64,000 nt of DNA from Pseudomonas sp. KU26590 (GCF_026153515.1 NZ_CP110644.1:4245501-4309500), one strand, 5' to 3'; counted from the first letter of the stretch, positions 16,880 to 25,925 are shown. Made by a program: numbers and translations. Notes: generated from the letters alone by a model not told the origin.

Positions 16880-17146
16880 TCAGTCTTTCTGATCGCGCAG
16901 CACGTTACCGGAGGTGCCGTCGATGCGGAATTCGTAAGTCAGGCTGTCCGCTTTGCGGCCCTCGCCTTCCCAGTAGCCGTTGTCGTCGGCTTCGATCTTG
17001 TAGATCTCGGTGTAACCCGCCGACTTGGCCTTTTCGATGGCTTTTTCGATAGTGATCCAGCCAGCGCCCGGTTTGTCCGCCAAGGCGAACTGTGCGGTGG
17101 TCAGGGCAGCGGTAGCGAGAACGGCAGCGGTAAGTTTCTTGATCAT
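16880..17146 (-). CDS. Exported PepSY-domain protein
   Basis: An 88-residue periplasmic protein. The signal peptide ends near residue 23 (FALA|DK). The rest is one PepSY-type domain (WITIEKAIEKAKSAGYTEIYKIEADDNGYWEGEGRKADSLTYEFRID), as in small Pseudomonas PepSY proteins often linked to PhoPQ-like sensors. GGAG precedes the ATG at 17146. Longer in-frame readings upstream run through the promoter region and are not credible. Confidence 0.85.
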   Translation of the reverse strand: MIKKLTAAVLATAALTTAQFALADKPGAGWITIEKAIEKAKSAGYTEIYKIEADDNGYWEGEGRKADSLTYEFRIDGTSGNVLRDQKD

Positions 17147-17295
17147 GATTGAACTCCATTTCCCTTTGCGGGCTTTTTGAATGCGGATTTTTGGAGTTCC
17201 TGACCGAAAAATTAGTTCATCCGGGGTTTGTAACCGCTTGATGCTGCCGAATGAATGCCACCGCTGACACTGGCTGAATGCTGCGCTGACGCGGA

Positions 17296-17484
17296 TCAGC
17301 GCTTGACCTTGCGCCGCAGCACGCCGTTGAGCACCACCACGACGACGGCGACAAAGATCGCAATGTACTGAAAGGTCTTCTCGCTGAGCACGCCGGTGGT
17401 CTGCAGATGGGACAGGCCAAGCATGATCGCCAGAACACTCAAGGCGATGATGATCGAATAAATCAGACGCTGTTTGTTGGTCAT
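17296..17484 (-). CDS. Small two-helix membrane protein
   Basis: A 62-residue protein with two hydrophobic helices (LIYSIIIALSVLAIMLGL and YIAIFVAVVVVVLNGVL) and a basic tail (RRKVKR). CAGGAA precedes the ATG at 17484. No family recognised. It lies upstream of the PepSY gene on the same strand, 150 bases away. Confidence 0.6.
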   Translation of the reverse strand: MTNKQRLIYSIIIALSVLAIMLGLSHLQTTGVLSEKTFQYIAIFVAVVVVVLNGVLRRKVKR

Positions 17485-17748
17485 TGCGGGATTCCTGAAA
17501 ACCGGTCGAGATGTGGGGCGCAGTACAACTGTGCGGACATGGTACCTGCTCACGTCGACGCTGACACGCCAGCGCCCGCATCGGGGCTGCGTCACGGCTG
17601 CGGCGAAGCGTCTCGGCCGCTGATGTCCGTCACTTTCACGTGGTTTAATACGCGCACTTTTCAGTCGCTCAAGCGTTTCAGGACGGTAGGACGGGTCTGC
17701 AAAAAACGCAGAATCCTTCCTCCGCCCTCTTTCAACAAGGAGTTCCCA

Positions 17749-19581
17749 ATGCCCCATGAAGGCAGCCTGTTGCAGGCCGCAGTCGTGTTCCTGCTCGCCG
17801 CCGTTCTCACGGTTCCTCTGGCCAAACGCCTGCAACTGGGCGCCGTGATTGGCTACCTGATCGCGGGCGTGATCATCGGCCCGTCTTGCCTCGGCCTGAT
17901 CGGCGACCCGCAAAGCGTTGCGCACATCTCCGAGCTGGGCGTGGTGCTGCTGTTGTTCATCATTGGCCTGGAGTTGTCGCCCCGACGCCTCTGGACCATG
18001 CGCAAATCGGTGTTCGGTGTCGGCCTGGCGCAGGTGCTGTTCACCGGTGTGGCCATCGGCGCGGTCGCGTTGCTGGGCTTCAATCAGCCGCTCAACAGCG
18101 CCGTGGTACTCGGCCTGGGGTTGGCGCTGTCATCGACCGCTTTTGGCTTGCAAAGCCTGGCTGAACGCAAGGAGCTCAATGCGCCCCACGGTCGCCTGGC
18201 CTTCGCCATTCTGCTGTTTCAGGACATCGCGGCCATTCCGCTGATCGCCCTGGTGCCGATGCTGGCGGGCGGTTCGCACGATGCCAGTTCCGGCGATTCC
18301 CTGCGTCACGGCCTGCAAGTGCTCGGTGGCATCGCCATTGTCGTGGTCGGCGGTCGTTACCTGTTGCGTCCGGTGTTCCGCATCGTCGCCAAAACCAAAT
18401 TGCAGGAAGTCTCCACCGCGACCGCGTTGCTGGTGGTGATCGGCACGGCGTGGCTGATGGATCTGGTGGGCGTGTCCATGGCGCTGGGGGCGTTTCTTGC
18501 CGGCCTGCTGCTGGCGGACTCCGAATACCGCCATGAGCTGGAAGCGCAGATCGAGCCGTTCAAAGGCCTGCTGCTGGGGCTGTTCTTCATCAGCGTCGGG
18601 ATGGGCGCCAACATCGGCCTGCTGATCAACTCGCCGTTCACCGTGCTGGGCCTGACGCTGTTGCTGATCGGTTTGAAGTTGCCGTTGCTGTTCTTCGTCG
18701 GGCGTCTGGCGGGCGGGCTGGGCAAGCAGAGCGCGCTGCGCCTCGGGCTGGTCCTGGCGGCGGGCGGTGAATTCGCTTTCGTGGTGTTCAAGATCGGCCG
18801 CGATCAGGGTCTGTTCGATGCCGCCCTGTACGACACCCTGGTGCTGACCATCACCTTGTCGATGGCGCTGACGCCGCTGTTGCTGCTGGTCCTGTCGCGC
18901 TGGCTGAAACCCAAACCGGTGGTCAAGGAAGTGCCGGCCGAATACAAGGAAATCGAATCCGGCAACCCGCGTGTGGTCATCGCCGGCATGGGCCGGATGG
19001 GGCAGATCGTTGCACGTATCCTGCGCGCCCAGAACATACCGTTCATTGCGCTGGACACCTCGGTGGAAACCATCGAATTCACCCGCAGCTTCGGTAATGT
19101 GCCGGTGTTCTACGGCGACCCGTTGCGCCCGGAAATCCTCCGCGCCGCGAAGGTAGATCAAGCCGAATATTTCGTGATCGCCACGGATGACCCGGACACC
19201 AACATCAAGACTGCCGAGCTGGTGCGCAGGCTGTACCCGCACATGAAGATCATCGCCCGGGCCCGTAACCGCCAGCACGTTCACCGCCTGCTGGACCTGG
19301 ACGCCGAGGCGGTGCGGGAGACCTTCTATTCAAGCCTGGAACTGACCCGCCGCACGCTGATCGGGCTGGGGCTCAGTGAAGCCCAGGCGGCCGCGCGGAT
19401 TGATCGATTCAAACGTCATGACGAACAAGTGCTGAATCGCCAGCACTTGATCTACGACGACGCCGCGAAGGTCATGCAAAGCGCGCTGGAGGCCCGAACC
19501 GAACTGTCCGAGCTGTTTGAATCCGACCGGATGGATGAAGAAGCGAGCGACGCTCAGCCTGCCGCCAAGGCTAGACAGTAG
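17749..19581 (+). CDS. CPA2-type K+/H+ antiporter, KefB/KefC-like
   Basis: A 610-residue inner-membrane protein. About 12 helices of the Na_H_Exchanger domain occupy residues 10-380 (GYLIAGVIIGPSCLGLI, GLALSSTAFGLQSL, LFQDIAAIPL). A Rossmann TrkA_N domain follows (VVIAGMGRMGQIVARIL, near 410), and the tail is acidic and helical. In KefB/C this domain gates K+ efflux in response to glutathione adducts; no kefF/kefG partner is adjacent, so the control is uncertain. AAGGAG lies 7 bases before the ATG. Confidence 0.85.
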   Translation: MPHEGSLLQAAVVFLLAAVLTVPLAKRLQLGAVIGYLIAGVIIGPSCLGLIGDPQSVAHISELGVVLLLFIIGLELSPRRLWTMRKSVFGVGLAQVLFTGVAIGAVALLGFNQPLNSAVVLGLGLALSSTAFGLQSLAERKELNAPHGRLAFAILLFQDIAAIPLIALVPMLAGGSHDASSGDSLRHGLQVLGGIAIVVVGGRYLLRPVFRIVAKTKLQEVSTATALLVVIGTAWLMDLVGVSMALGAFLAGLLLADSEYRHELEAQIEPFKGLLLGLFFISVGMGANIGLLINSPFTVLGLTLLLIGLKLPLLFFVGRLAGGLGKQSALRLGLVLAAGGEFAFVVFKIGRDQGLFDAALYDTLVLTITLSMALTPLLLLVLSRWLKPKPVVKEVPAEYKEIESGNPRVVIAGMGRMGQIVARILRAQNIPFIALDTSVETIEFTRSFGNVPVFYGDPLRPEILRAAKVDQAEYFVIATDDPDTNIKTAELVRRLYPHMKIIARARNRQHVHRLLDLDAEAVRETFYSSLELTRRTLIGLGLSEAQAAARIDRFKRHDEQVLNRQHLIYDDAAKVMQSALEARTELSELFESDRMDEEASDAQPAAKARQ

Positions 19582-19606
19582 GTCCTTCGGTTAAACCGAG
19601 ACCACC

Positions 19607-19697
19607 TGTAGGAGCGCGCTTGCCCGCGAAGGCGGTGTGTCAGGTGGCATATTCGGCGACAGGATGAATGCTTTCGCGGGCAAGCGCGCTCCTACAC
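19607..19697. repeat. REPIN, GCGCGCTTGCCCGCGAA type
   Basis: TGTAGGAGCGCGCTTGCCCG on the left and the matching inverted core CGGGCAAGCGCGCTCCTACA on the right, with a 50-base spacer. Located between the convergent kef-like and moeA genes. Confidence 0.92.
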
Positions 19698-19745
19698 AAT
19701 TCTTCATATGACGCTGGTCTTCCGTCGAACCGAGGACCAGCCTCT

Positions 19746-20960
19746 TCAGCCCATGACCTCGCTCAGCGGAATGAAGTTGAGCAAGTCGCCCTCCGCCACC
19801 GTTGTGCCCTCCACAATCTCGATCAGCCCGTCGGCCCAGGCGGCGCTGCGCAGTACACCTGAACTCTGATTGCGGTAGGCAACCAGCCGGCCCTGTTCAA
19901 GACGTCCGCGCAGGTATTCGCGCCGGTTTCCCGGTTTGGTCCAGGTGAATGCAGCCGGCACCTGGAACTCCAGCGGCTTGACGGTCTGCACGCCCAAGCG
20001 TCTGAGCAGATAGGGCCGTGCAAGCAACGCGAAGGTCACCAGCGTGGAGGCCGGATTGCCCGGAAGACCGATCACCGGCACGCCACGGAAATGGCCGAAG
20101 GTCAGCGGCTTGCCGGGTTTGATCGCCAGTTTCCACAGGGCGATCTCGCCCTCCTCCCTCAGCGCATGACCGAGAAAATCCGCCTCGCCCACGGACACGC
20201 CGCCGGTGGAGAGGATCAGGTCGACGTCGTTCAGGTTGCCCAGCGCCGCGCGGGTTTTCTCGAGGTTGTCGGGAAGAATGCCCGCATCGACCACTTCACA
20301 GCCCAGCCGCGTCAGCCAGCTGCACAGCAACACGCGATTGCTGTTGTAAATCTGCCCCGGTCCCAGCGGCTGCCCGGGCTCGATCAACTCATCGCCCGTG
20401 GACAGCACCGCGACCCGGGCGCGGCGCATGACCTGCACGTGGCCGAAGCCCATGCTGGCGGCCAGGCCCAGTTCAATCGGGTTCATGACGGTGCCGGCAT
20501 CCAGCACCTTGTCGCCGACGGTGGTTTCCTGCCCTTTGGGGCGAATGTTCTGACCGGCGCTTATCGGTTCGAGAAAGCGCACGGTCGCGTCGGCTTGAAC
20601 CTCGGCGTTTTCCTGCATCTCGACGCAATCAGCCCCTTCAGGAACCGGGGCACCGGTGAAGATCCGCGCGCAGGTCCCGGATTGCAGTGGCTCGGGCGCG
20701 TGCCCGGCGAAGATCCGCTGGCTCACCGGCAACGGCTCGCCGGTCCAGTCCGCCACGCGCATCGCATAACCGTCCATGGCGCTGTTGGGCCACGGCGGCA
20801 AATCCAGCGTCGAGACCAGATCCTCGGCCAGCACGCGCCCGAGGGCATCGGCCAGCGCCACGGTTTCACGCTCGCTGATCGGCGCGGCGGCCGCGAGGTC
20901 CATCAATCGTTGCATGGCCTCTTCGACCGGCATCAGGCGACTCTTTTCAGGTGCGCTCAT
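19746..20960 (-). CDS. moeA: Molybdopterin molybdotransferase MoeA
   Basis: A 404-residue cytoplasmic enzyme that inserts molybdate into adenylylated molybdopterin. Signature stretches are PPWPNSAMDGYAMR, IFTGAPVPEGAD, IRPKGQE, the catalytic-domain STGDEL and GGVSVGEADF, and PGKPLTFG with GLPGNPAS. It follows moaB with a 6-base gap on the same strand. The layout beside mobA matches the moeA2-moaB2/mobA block of P. aeruginosa. Confidence 0.95.
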   Translation of the reverse strand: MSAPEKSRLMPVEEAMQRLMDLAAAAPISERETVALADALGRVLAEDLVSTLDLPPWPNSAMDGYAMRVADWTGEPLPVSQRIFAGHAPEPLQSGTCARIFTGAPVPEGADCVEMQENAEVQADATVRFLEPISAGQNIRPKGQETTVGDKVLDAGTVMNPIELGLAASMGFGHVQVMRRARVAVLSTGDELIEPGQPLGPGQIYNSNRVLLCSWLTRLGCEVVDAGILPDNLEKTRAALGNLNDVDLILSTGGVSVGEADFLGHALREEGEIALWKLAIKPGKPLTFGHFRGVPVIGLPGNPASTLVTFALLARPYLLRRLGVQTVKPLEFQVPAAFTWTKPGNRREYLRGRLEQGRLVAYRNQSSGVLRSAAWADGLIEIVEGTTVAEGDLLNFIPLSEVMG

Positions 20961-20966
20961 AACGGC

Positions 20967-21506
20967 TCACCCGCGGGTCGCGCAGGGTTCGGCCTTCTTC
21001 AGGTGCGGCACGAAATTGCACGGGCGAAAGCTGTTGTTCAGCTGATCCGCGAGAATGCCGTCCCAGCCGGTGCGTACCGCGTTGGTCGAGCCCGGCAGGC
21101 AGCACACCAGCGTGCCGTTGGCCAGGCCGGCAAGGGCGCGGGACTGAATGGTCGAGGTGCCGATGTCGGGCAGGGAAATCTGGCGGAACAGTTCGCCAAA
21201 ACCGTCCACCTGTTTGTCCAGCAGGCAGGCCACGGCTTCCGGCGTGCTGTCGCGGCCAGTGAAACCGGTGCCGCCGGTGATCAGCACGACTTGCACTTCA
21301 TCGTCGGCGATCCAGGTCGCCACCTGGGCGCGGATCTTGTACAGGTCATCCTTGAGCAGCACGCGCTCGATCAGGCCATGACCGGCCGTGGTCAGGCGGT
21401 CGACGAACATCTGGCCGGAGGTATCGGTTTCAAAAGTACGGGTGTCACTGACCGTCAGAACAGCGATGTTGAGGGGTACGAAAGGCGAGTCTGCCTTGGC
21501 TTTCAT
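20967..21506 (-). CDS. moaB: Molybdenum cofactor biosynthesis protein MoaB
   Basis: A 179-residue MogA/MoaB-fold enzyme that adenylylates molybdopterin (or its E. coli-type paralogue of uncertain role). Motifs are LTVSDTR, the substrate loop TGGTGFTGRDSTPEA and CCLPGSTNAVRTGW. First gene of the moaB-moeA pair, divergent from mobA with a 78-base shared promoter region. Confidence 0.93.
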   Translation of the reverse strand: MKAKADSPFVPLNIAVLTVSDTRTFETDTSGQMFVDRLTTAGHGLIERVLLKDDLYKIRAQVATWIADDEVQVVLITGGTGFTGRDSTPEAVACLLDKQVDGFGELFRQISLPDIGTSTIQSRALAGLANGTLVCCLPGSTNAVRTGWDGILADQLNNSFRPCNFVPHLKKAEPCATRG

Positions 21507-21584
21507 GGCGAGGTCCGGTTGTAGAGGAAACAGGGCGGTGTTATATCACAGCACCTGTTTTTTACCGCGCCAACCGAGCTGATC

Positions 21585-22178
21585 ATGACCCCTTCCGACG
21601 CCCTCCCGCCCTGCTCCATCCTGCTGCTCGCCGGCGGCCAGGGTCGGCGTATGGGCGGGCGTGACAAAGGCCTGATCGTGTGGCGCGACAAACCTTTTAT
21701 CGAGCATTTATACGCGCTGGTGCGACCGCTCACGGATGACTTGATCATTTCGTGCAACCGCAACCGCGAGCAGTACGCGCGCTACGCCGACCGGTTGGTC
21801 GAGGATGAGCAACAGGATTTTCCGGGGCCTTACGCCGGCATTCGCGCCGGCCTTGCCGTGGCGAAGCATGACTATCTGCTGGTCATCCCCTGTGACATGC
21901 CGCTGCTGGATCGTGCGCTTCTCGATGGCCTGCGCCAGACCGCGGCTGCGAATACCGGCGCGCCGGTCATGGTCCGTCAGGGCGAGCAGTGGGAGCCGCT
22001 TTTATGTTGCATTCCCACCCACCACGCGAACGTGTTCGAACAGCATTGGCAGCAAGGACAGCGCAGCCCGCGCCGGACCATGGCAGAATTGCGCGCCGTC
22101 GGGTTTCAGTGCGAGGCCGACGACCTGCGTCTGGCCAACCTCAACACGCCGGATCTATTGACCCAGATCAAGCCCTGA
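21585..22178 (+). CDS. mobA: Molybdenum cofactor guanylyltransferase MobA
   Basis: A 197-residue nucleotidyltransferase that joins GMP to Mo-molybdopterin to form the bis-MGD cofactor. The GTP-binding [17 protein letters not shown] is at residues 13-29, with [10 protein letters not shown] (metal-binding Asp) in the middle. It is divergent from moaB and followed by a small lipoprotein gene, as at the homologous P. aeruginosa locus. Confidence 0.95.
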   Translation: MTPSDALPPCSILLLAGGQGRRMGGRDKGLIVWRDKPFIEHLYALVRPLTDDLIISCNRNREQYARYADRLVEDEQQDFPGPYAGIRAGLAVAKHDYLLVIPCDMPLLDRALLDGLRQTAAANTGAPVMVRQGEQWEPLLCCIPTHHANVFEQHWQQGQRSPRRTMAELRAVGFQCEADDLRLANLNTPDLLTQIKP

Positions 22179-22262
22179 GCGCGGTGGGCAGGTTTCATGG
22201 AACTTTGCCGTTACACTCTGCGTCAGAGACATCACTAAACAAAATACCCCGGAGACACAGCA

Positions 22263-22487
22263 ATGAAACAACGGACTCTTCCTGCCGCCTTCCTGCTTGC
22301 ACTGAGCCTCGCCTCTCTGGCCGGTTGCTCTTCGCCAACGGTGATCACGCTGAACGACGGCCGTGAAATCCAGGCAACCGACGAGCCGAAGTACGACGAA
22401 GAGTCGGGCTTCTACGAGTTCAAACAGCTGGACGGTAAAGAAACCCGCATCAATAAAGATCAGGTTCGTACCGTTAAAGAACTGTGA
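22263..22487 (+). CDS. YgdI/YgdR-family small lipoprotein (second copy)
   Basis: A 74-residue lipoprotein: lipobox LAGC after a short signal peptide, then the SH3-like YgdI/R domain (VITLNDGREIQATDEPKYDEE ... NKDQVRTVKEL). It is the same length as the protein at 7867 and clearly paralogous. The ATG has GGAGA about 8 bases upstream. Its position after mobA is conserved in pseudomonads. Function unknown. Confidence 0.88.
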   Translation: MKQRTLPAAFLLALSLASLAGCSSPTVITLNDGREIQATDEPKYDEESGFYEFKQLDGKETRINKDQVRTVKEL

Positions 22488-22532
22488 TCTCAGGTTGATC
22501 GCGAGGGTCTGAACTGACCGTCGCTGAAAGCC

Positions 22533-22564
22533 AAAAGACCCGCCAATCGAGCGGGTCTTTTTTT
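22533..22564 (+). terminator. Intrinsic terminator
   Basis: AAAAGACCCGC and GCGGGTCTTTTTTT with a 7-base loop, directly after the YgdI/R lipoprotein gene. Confidence 0.88.
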
Positions 22565-22597
22565 GCCTTCAACAATCCGCAGCCCTAAACCAGCGCG

Positions 22598-23488
22598 CTA
22601 CCAGTCCAGCGTGATCCGGCTCTCGAAGACCCGTTCCTCTCCGGTCACCGGATCGATGAAGCGCAAACCCTGGGCGAGCAGTTTGAGCGGGTTGGCGTAG
22701 TCGTCCACGGCGTCCTTGAGCACGTCGGGATAGAACGGGTCGTTGCAGATGCCGGCGCCCAGGGCAGCCATGTGCACGCGCAACTGATGTTTTTTGCCGG
22801 TCACCGGGTACAGCGCATAGCGCCAGAGCCCGCCATTTTGCTCGCTGACTTCCACGCGGGTTTCCGTGTTGCTCGGCCCCTCGCCCTCCTGCATGCGGAA
22901 GAAGGGTTCCCCATCCACCAAGCGGCTGTTGTGGACGCGCGGAAACGCCATGTCCGGCAGCGCAGGCGCAATCGCCTCGTAGCGTTTGTCGATCTGCCGG
23001 GTTGGAAACAACGCCTGATACGCCGACCGCGTTTGCTTGTTGGCCGAGAACAGCACCAACCCCGCCGTGTGCCGGTCGATGCGGTGCAGAGGCACCAGAT
23101 CAGGATTGTCGAGGGTGCGGATCAGTCGCCGCAGCAGTGTCTGCTCGACGTATTCGCCCGCAGGGGTGACGGGCAGAAAATGCGGCTTGTCGGCGACCAC
23201 CAGATGCTGGTCGGCATACAGGATCGACTCCTGCACCGGGATCGGCGTCTCGTTGGGCACTTCCCGAAAGTAATGAATACGCAGGCCTTCGCGGTACGCC
23301 AGTTCCACCGCGATCGGCTGGCCGTCAGCGTCGAGCACCTTGCCCCGCGCGATCCGGTCCAGCCACTGCTCGCGGCTGATTGCACTGAAGCGCTCGCACA
23401 GGCAATCGAGCACCGTCGGCCACGGGCCGGGCGGGAGATACAACGTGCTGGCTTGAAGGTGGGCAGCGGTAAACACGGGTGCGGACAT
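22598..23488 (-). CDS. RluA-family RNA pseudouridine synthase
   Basis: A 296-residue enzyme that converts uridine to pseudouridine in structured RNA. The catalytic motif is VPLHRIDRHTAGLVLF (Asp in RID), followed by RQIDKRYEAI and VTGKKHQLRVHMAALG. An S4-like N-terminus (ISREQWLDRIARGKV) probably helps bind RNA. The target site cannot be read from sequence. Start at 23488 (MSAPVF), after GAGCCG; two upstream in-frame Mets are less likely. Confidence 0.88.
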   Translation of the reverse strand: MSAPVFTAAHLQASTLYLPPGPWPTVLDCLCERFSAISREQWLDRIARGKVLDADGQPIAVELAYREGLRIHYFREVPNETPIPVQESILYADQHLVVADKPHFLPVTPAGEYVEQTLLRRLIRTLDNPDLVPLHRIDRHTAGLVLFSANKQTRSAYQALFPTRQIDKRYEAIAPALPDMAFPRVHNSRLVDGEPFFRMQEGEGPSNTETRVEVSEQNGGLWRYALYPVTGKKHQLRVHMAALGAGICNDPFYPDVLKDAVDDYANPLKLLAQGLRFIDPVTGEERVFESRITLDW

Positions 23489-23703
23489 AAACGGCTCAGG
23501 CTCAAATAACGAGTGCGACAGGGTCGGCATTATCAACGCCGGAGAATCTTTACGCGACAGGGCAAATGACGGTTTCGCCGCAAGGCTCTAGCCCGCGCCC
23601 CACAGAAGTGCGCGACGTTATGCCGCATGAAAAACCGGCGCCAGTTGTCTGACAACCACGGTACGGCTCTGGATGCGCAAAATGATTTGTCCTAAAATGT
23701 TTC

Positions 23704-23819
23704 GAAATCGGCACGCAGGCGCGAATCCGAGCGGACACGAACATGCTCGTGACTGAAATCGAAAACGCCTGCCAGACCTGAAACTCATAAAAAGAAAGCC
23801 CGTCATCGACGGGCTTTTT
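23704..23819 (+). ncRNA. Candidate small RNA with its own terminator
   Basis: A strong intrinsic terminator (23795-23819) has no protein gene before it on either strand. Upstream lie a TAAAAT -10-like box (23693-23698), a long-range stem (GCAGGCG 23715 with CGCCTGC 23766) and an internal hairpin (CACGA/TCGTG, 23736-23751). This would give a structured RNA of about 115 bases. No -35 is obvious. I do not identify it with a named sRNA. Confidence 0.4.
23795..23819 (+). terminator. Intrinsic terminator without an upstream protein gene
   Basis: AAAGCCCGTC, loop ATC, GACGGGCTTTTT. The flanking protein genes diverge away from it, so it most likely ends a noncoding transcript. Confidence 0.8.
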
Positions 23820-23912
23820 GCGTTTTCAGGGTTTGTATCCCGCGTTGAGCGCCACTGCACGACGTGCTGCCATCGCCACAGATTTCTTTTCGCAACTTTT
23901 GAGGTTACGCCC

Positions 23913-24179
23913 ATGCTGGTTCAATTCTTCCAATGGATCAAACGTCTCTCCACCGGGACTTCATCGCAGAACGATGAAAACTACTCCCAGTCCTTTTCCA
24001 ACGAGGACCACGACGTGGGTCGCTGGACGTTCATGTCGGTGTTCATCGTGCTGACCCTGAGCCTGTACGTCGTCGCCGGCCTCGGCTATTACGCCAAAGT
24101 GCACGTCTGGGACGGCATGACCGATGAGCAGAAAGCCGCCGTCGCTCAAGCCATGGTGGTCGACACGCAATACCTCTGA
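23913..24179 (+). CDS. Small membrane protein of unknown function
   Basis: An 88-residue protein with a polar N-terminal half (STGTSSQNDENYSQSFSNEDHD), one hydrophobic helix (FMSVFIVLTLSLYVVAGLGYY, about 40-60) and a soluble C-terminus with DGMTDEQKAAVAQAM. GAGG precedes the ATG. No family recognised. Convergent with the glutaredoxin-like gene. Confidence 0.65.
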   Translation: MLVQFFQWIKRLSTGTSSQNDENYSQSFSNEDHDVGRWTFMSVFIVLTLSLYVVAGLGYYAKVHVWDGMTDEQKAAVAQAMVVDTQYL

Positions 24180-24220
24180 AGCCGACGCTGACGCGCGGGC
24201 TTATGCCCTGATCGCGCGCG

Positions 24221-24460
24221 TCAGTCGCTCAGAAACAGCACGACCTGATCGGTGTCGAACGGCCAGTCCAGTTCGGCGCCGGTGTCTGCCCGCCTCAACA
24301 CGGGAATCCTGAGGCCATAGGTTTTGTGGTGCGCCTCGCTCTCGGCAATGTCGACCAGCTCCACCATCAAGCCGTGCTCCACCAGCGGCATCAGTTCGGC
24401 TTCGGCCACCTCGCACAAATGACACCCCAACGTTCCAAACAGCTGACATTCCGGTGGCAT
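24221..24460 (-). CDS. Glutaredoxin-family protein
   Basis: A 79-residue thioredoxin-fold protein. CHLC at residues 13-16 (LFGTLGCHLCEVAEAEL) is the redox CxxC, and RIPVLRRADTGAELDWPF supplies the cis-Pro strand. It matches the glutaredoxin-like (DUF836) proteins common in pseudomonads. The ATG at 24460 is preceded by AGAGGG; a longer reading from 24703 would run through an unrelated sequence. Confidence 0.85.
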   Translation of the reverse strand: MPPECQLFGTLGCHLCEVAEAELMPLVEHGLMVELVDIAESEAHHKTYGLRIPVLRRADTGAELDWPFDTDQVVLFLSD

Positions 24461-24720
24461 GGCTGGGCCCTCTGTGGCTGCGATTCCAAGGGTTGAATCG
24501 GCAAGTCTAGAACTGGCCGCCAAAACCGTCGAGCCTGCGCAAGCTGCCTGGCCCTGCTCCTGTCGCCCACCCACACTGGAGCACGACGTTCGGCGGACGC
24601 ACCGGAACGGCGCAGAAACAGCTGACGGCGAAACGAGCGCCCTGTTCACGCGATTGGAATGAACCTTCAGGAATGCGCCATACTCGAAACCCCATATCGT
24701 CATCCCCTAAGGAGAAAACC

Positions 24721-25035
24721 ATGGCTCGACCTACAGCAGAAAAAGCCCAGGACATATTGATGTCTGACTTCCAGACGCTGGTTGCCGATACGGAAAAACT
24801 GCTGGCGCACACGGCCTCTCTGGCCGGTGAACAGGCTGACGAATTGCGTGAGCAGATTCGCGAAAGCCTGCTCCGTGCACGTGAAACCCTCAAACTGACC
24901 GAAGAAACCCTGCGCGCACGCGGCAAGGAAGCGGTCATCGTCACCGAGGACTATGTTCAGAACAATCCATGGCAATCGGTAGGCATCGCAGCTGGCGTCG
25001 GCTTCCTGCTGGGCCTGCTGGCCACTCGGCGCTAA
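24721..25035 (+). CDS. DUF883 / ElaB-YqjD-like membrane-anchored protein
   Basis: A 104-residue protein: long amphipathic helix (about 10-80) and one C-terminal transmembrane helix with GxxxG character (SVGIAAGVGFLLGLLATRR). Family members ElaB and YqjD bind ribosomes at the inner membrane in stationary phase. AAGGAG lies 7 bases before the ATG. First of three tightly packed genes. Confidence 0.88.
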   Translation: MARPTAEKAQDILMSDFQTLVADTEKLLAHTASLAGEQADELREQIRESLLRARETLKLTEETLRARGKEAVIVTEDYVQNNPWQSVGIAAGVGFLLGLLATRR

Positions 25036-25040
25036 CGGCC

Positions 25041-25427
25041 ATGACGCAGCCGACAGGTCCAACCGGGACCGATCAATCCTCTTCGCCACGGCGGCTGGGT
25101 GCGGCCTTTCTGGGGCTGTTGCACACCCATGTCGAGCTTTTCGGCATCGAGCTTCAGGAGCAGAAAGCCCGTACGGTCAGGCTGTTGCTGTTCGCAGGCC
25201 TGGCGCTGGTTTTCGCGTTGCTGCTGCTCATCGGCCTGTCCGCGCTGCTGCTGGTTCTCGTCTGGGACAGCTATCGCCTCTACGGGATCATTGGCCTGTG
25301 TGGGTTATACACCCTGGCGGCACTGTTCTGCGCCATGCGGCTGAAGGCGGCTGTGTTCGATGAGTCTTCACCTTTCCACTCAACACTGGAAGAACTGGCC
25401 AACGACCGCGAGCGACTGATGCCATGA
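25041..25427 (+). CDS. YqjE-type phage holin family protein
   Basis: A 128-residue inner-membrane protein with two strongly hydrophobic helices (LLLFAGLALVFALLLLIGLSALLLVLVW and GIIGLCGLYTLAALFCAM) and polar ends. It matches the YqjE/holin_3_6 family that follows yqjD in E. coli. Five bases separate it from the DUF883 gene, and its stop overlaps the next start as ATGA. The name does not imply a lytic role. Confidence 0.85.
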   Translation: MTQPTGPTGTDQSSSPRRLGAAFLGLLHTHVELFGIELQEQKARTVRLLLFAGLALVFALLLLIGLSALLLVLVWDSYRLYGIIGLCGLYTLAALFCAMRLKAAVFDESSPFHSTLEELANDRERLMP

Positions 25428-25765
25428 GCGCACCTCAATTGCCCCAGACCCACAACCGTCGCGAGTTGCGCAAGGCGCTGATCCGCCTGCGCATGGAGAT
25501 GCACCGTCAAGAGATCCGTCAGGAGTCCTCGCGATTGATGCATCCCCTGCAACGCATGCGCGGCATGGCCTCCGACCTGCCTGGCTCCCTCGGCATCAAG
25601 CATGGGCCGCTGTGGGGCGTCGGTGTCGTCACGCTGCTCGGGTTTCTCACCGGCAAGGGCACGCGCAGCAAAAAAACCGGCAGCGTTACCCGCCTGATCA
25701 AGTTCAGCGCAACCGTTCTGCCGTTGATCAAAATGGCCCTGCAGAACTCGTCCCGCCGTCGCTGA
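25424..25765 (+). CDS. Small basic protein at the end of the yqjDE-like operon
   Basis: A 113-residue basic protein with an N-terminal amphipathic Arg-rich helix (RRELRKALIRLRMEMHRQEIRQ) and a hydrophobic patch (PLWGVGVVTLLGFLTGKG). Its start overlaps the YqjE-like stop. Position and size parallel YqjK of E. coli, but similarity is not obvious, so I leave it unnamed. Confidence 0.7.
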   Translation: MSAPQLPQTHNRRELRKALIRLRMEMHRQEIRQESSRLMHPLQRMRGMASDLPGSLGIKHGPLWGVGVVTLLGFLTGKGTRSKKTGSVTRLIKFSATVLPLIKMALQNSSRRR

Positions 25766-25802
25766 AAGCCTTCTGGCTGTATTCTTGCTAGCTGCATTCT
25801 CG

Positions 25803-25840
25803 CTAACTGCCCTCACCTTGCCCGATAGCCTTATCGGGTG
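25803..25840 (+). terminator. Hairpin after the yqjDE-like operon
   Basis: Nested inverted repeat CCTCACC ... CCCGATA / TATCGGGTGAGG just after the operon and before the EAL gene. There is no T run. It may be a terminator or an upstream structure of the EAL mRNA. Confidence 0.4.
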
Positions 25841-25925
25841 AGGTGACGGTGTTTGTCCGATGACAAACCCCGAACATCCACTCATACCAACCGTCACCCC
25901 TACCAATCGCCACTAAGGAGGCCAT

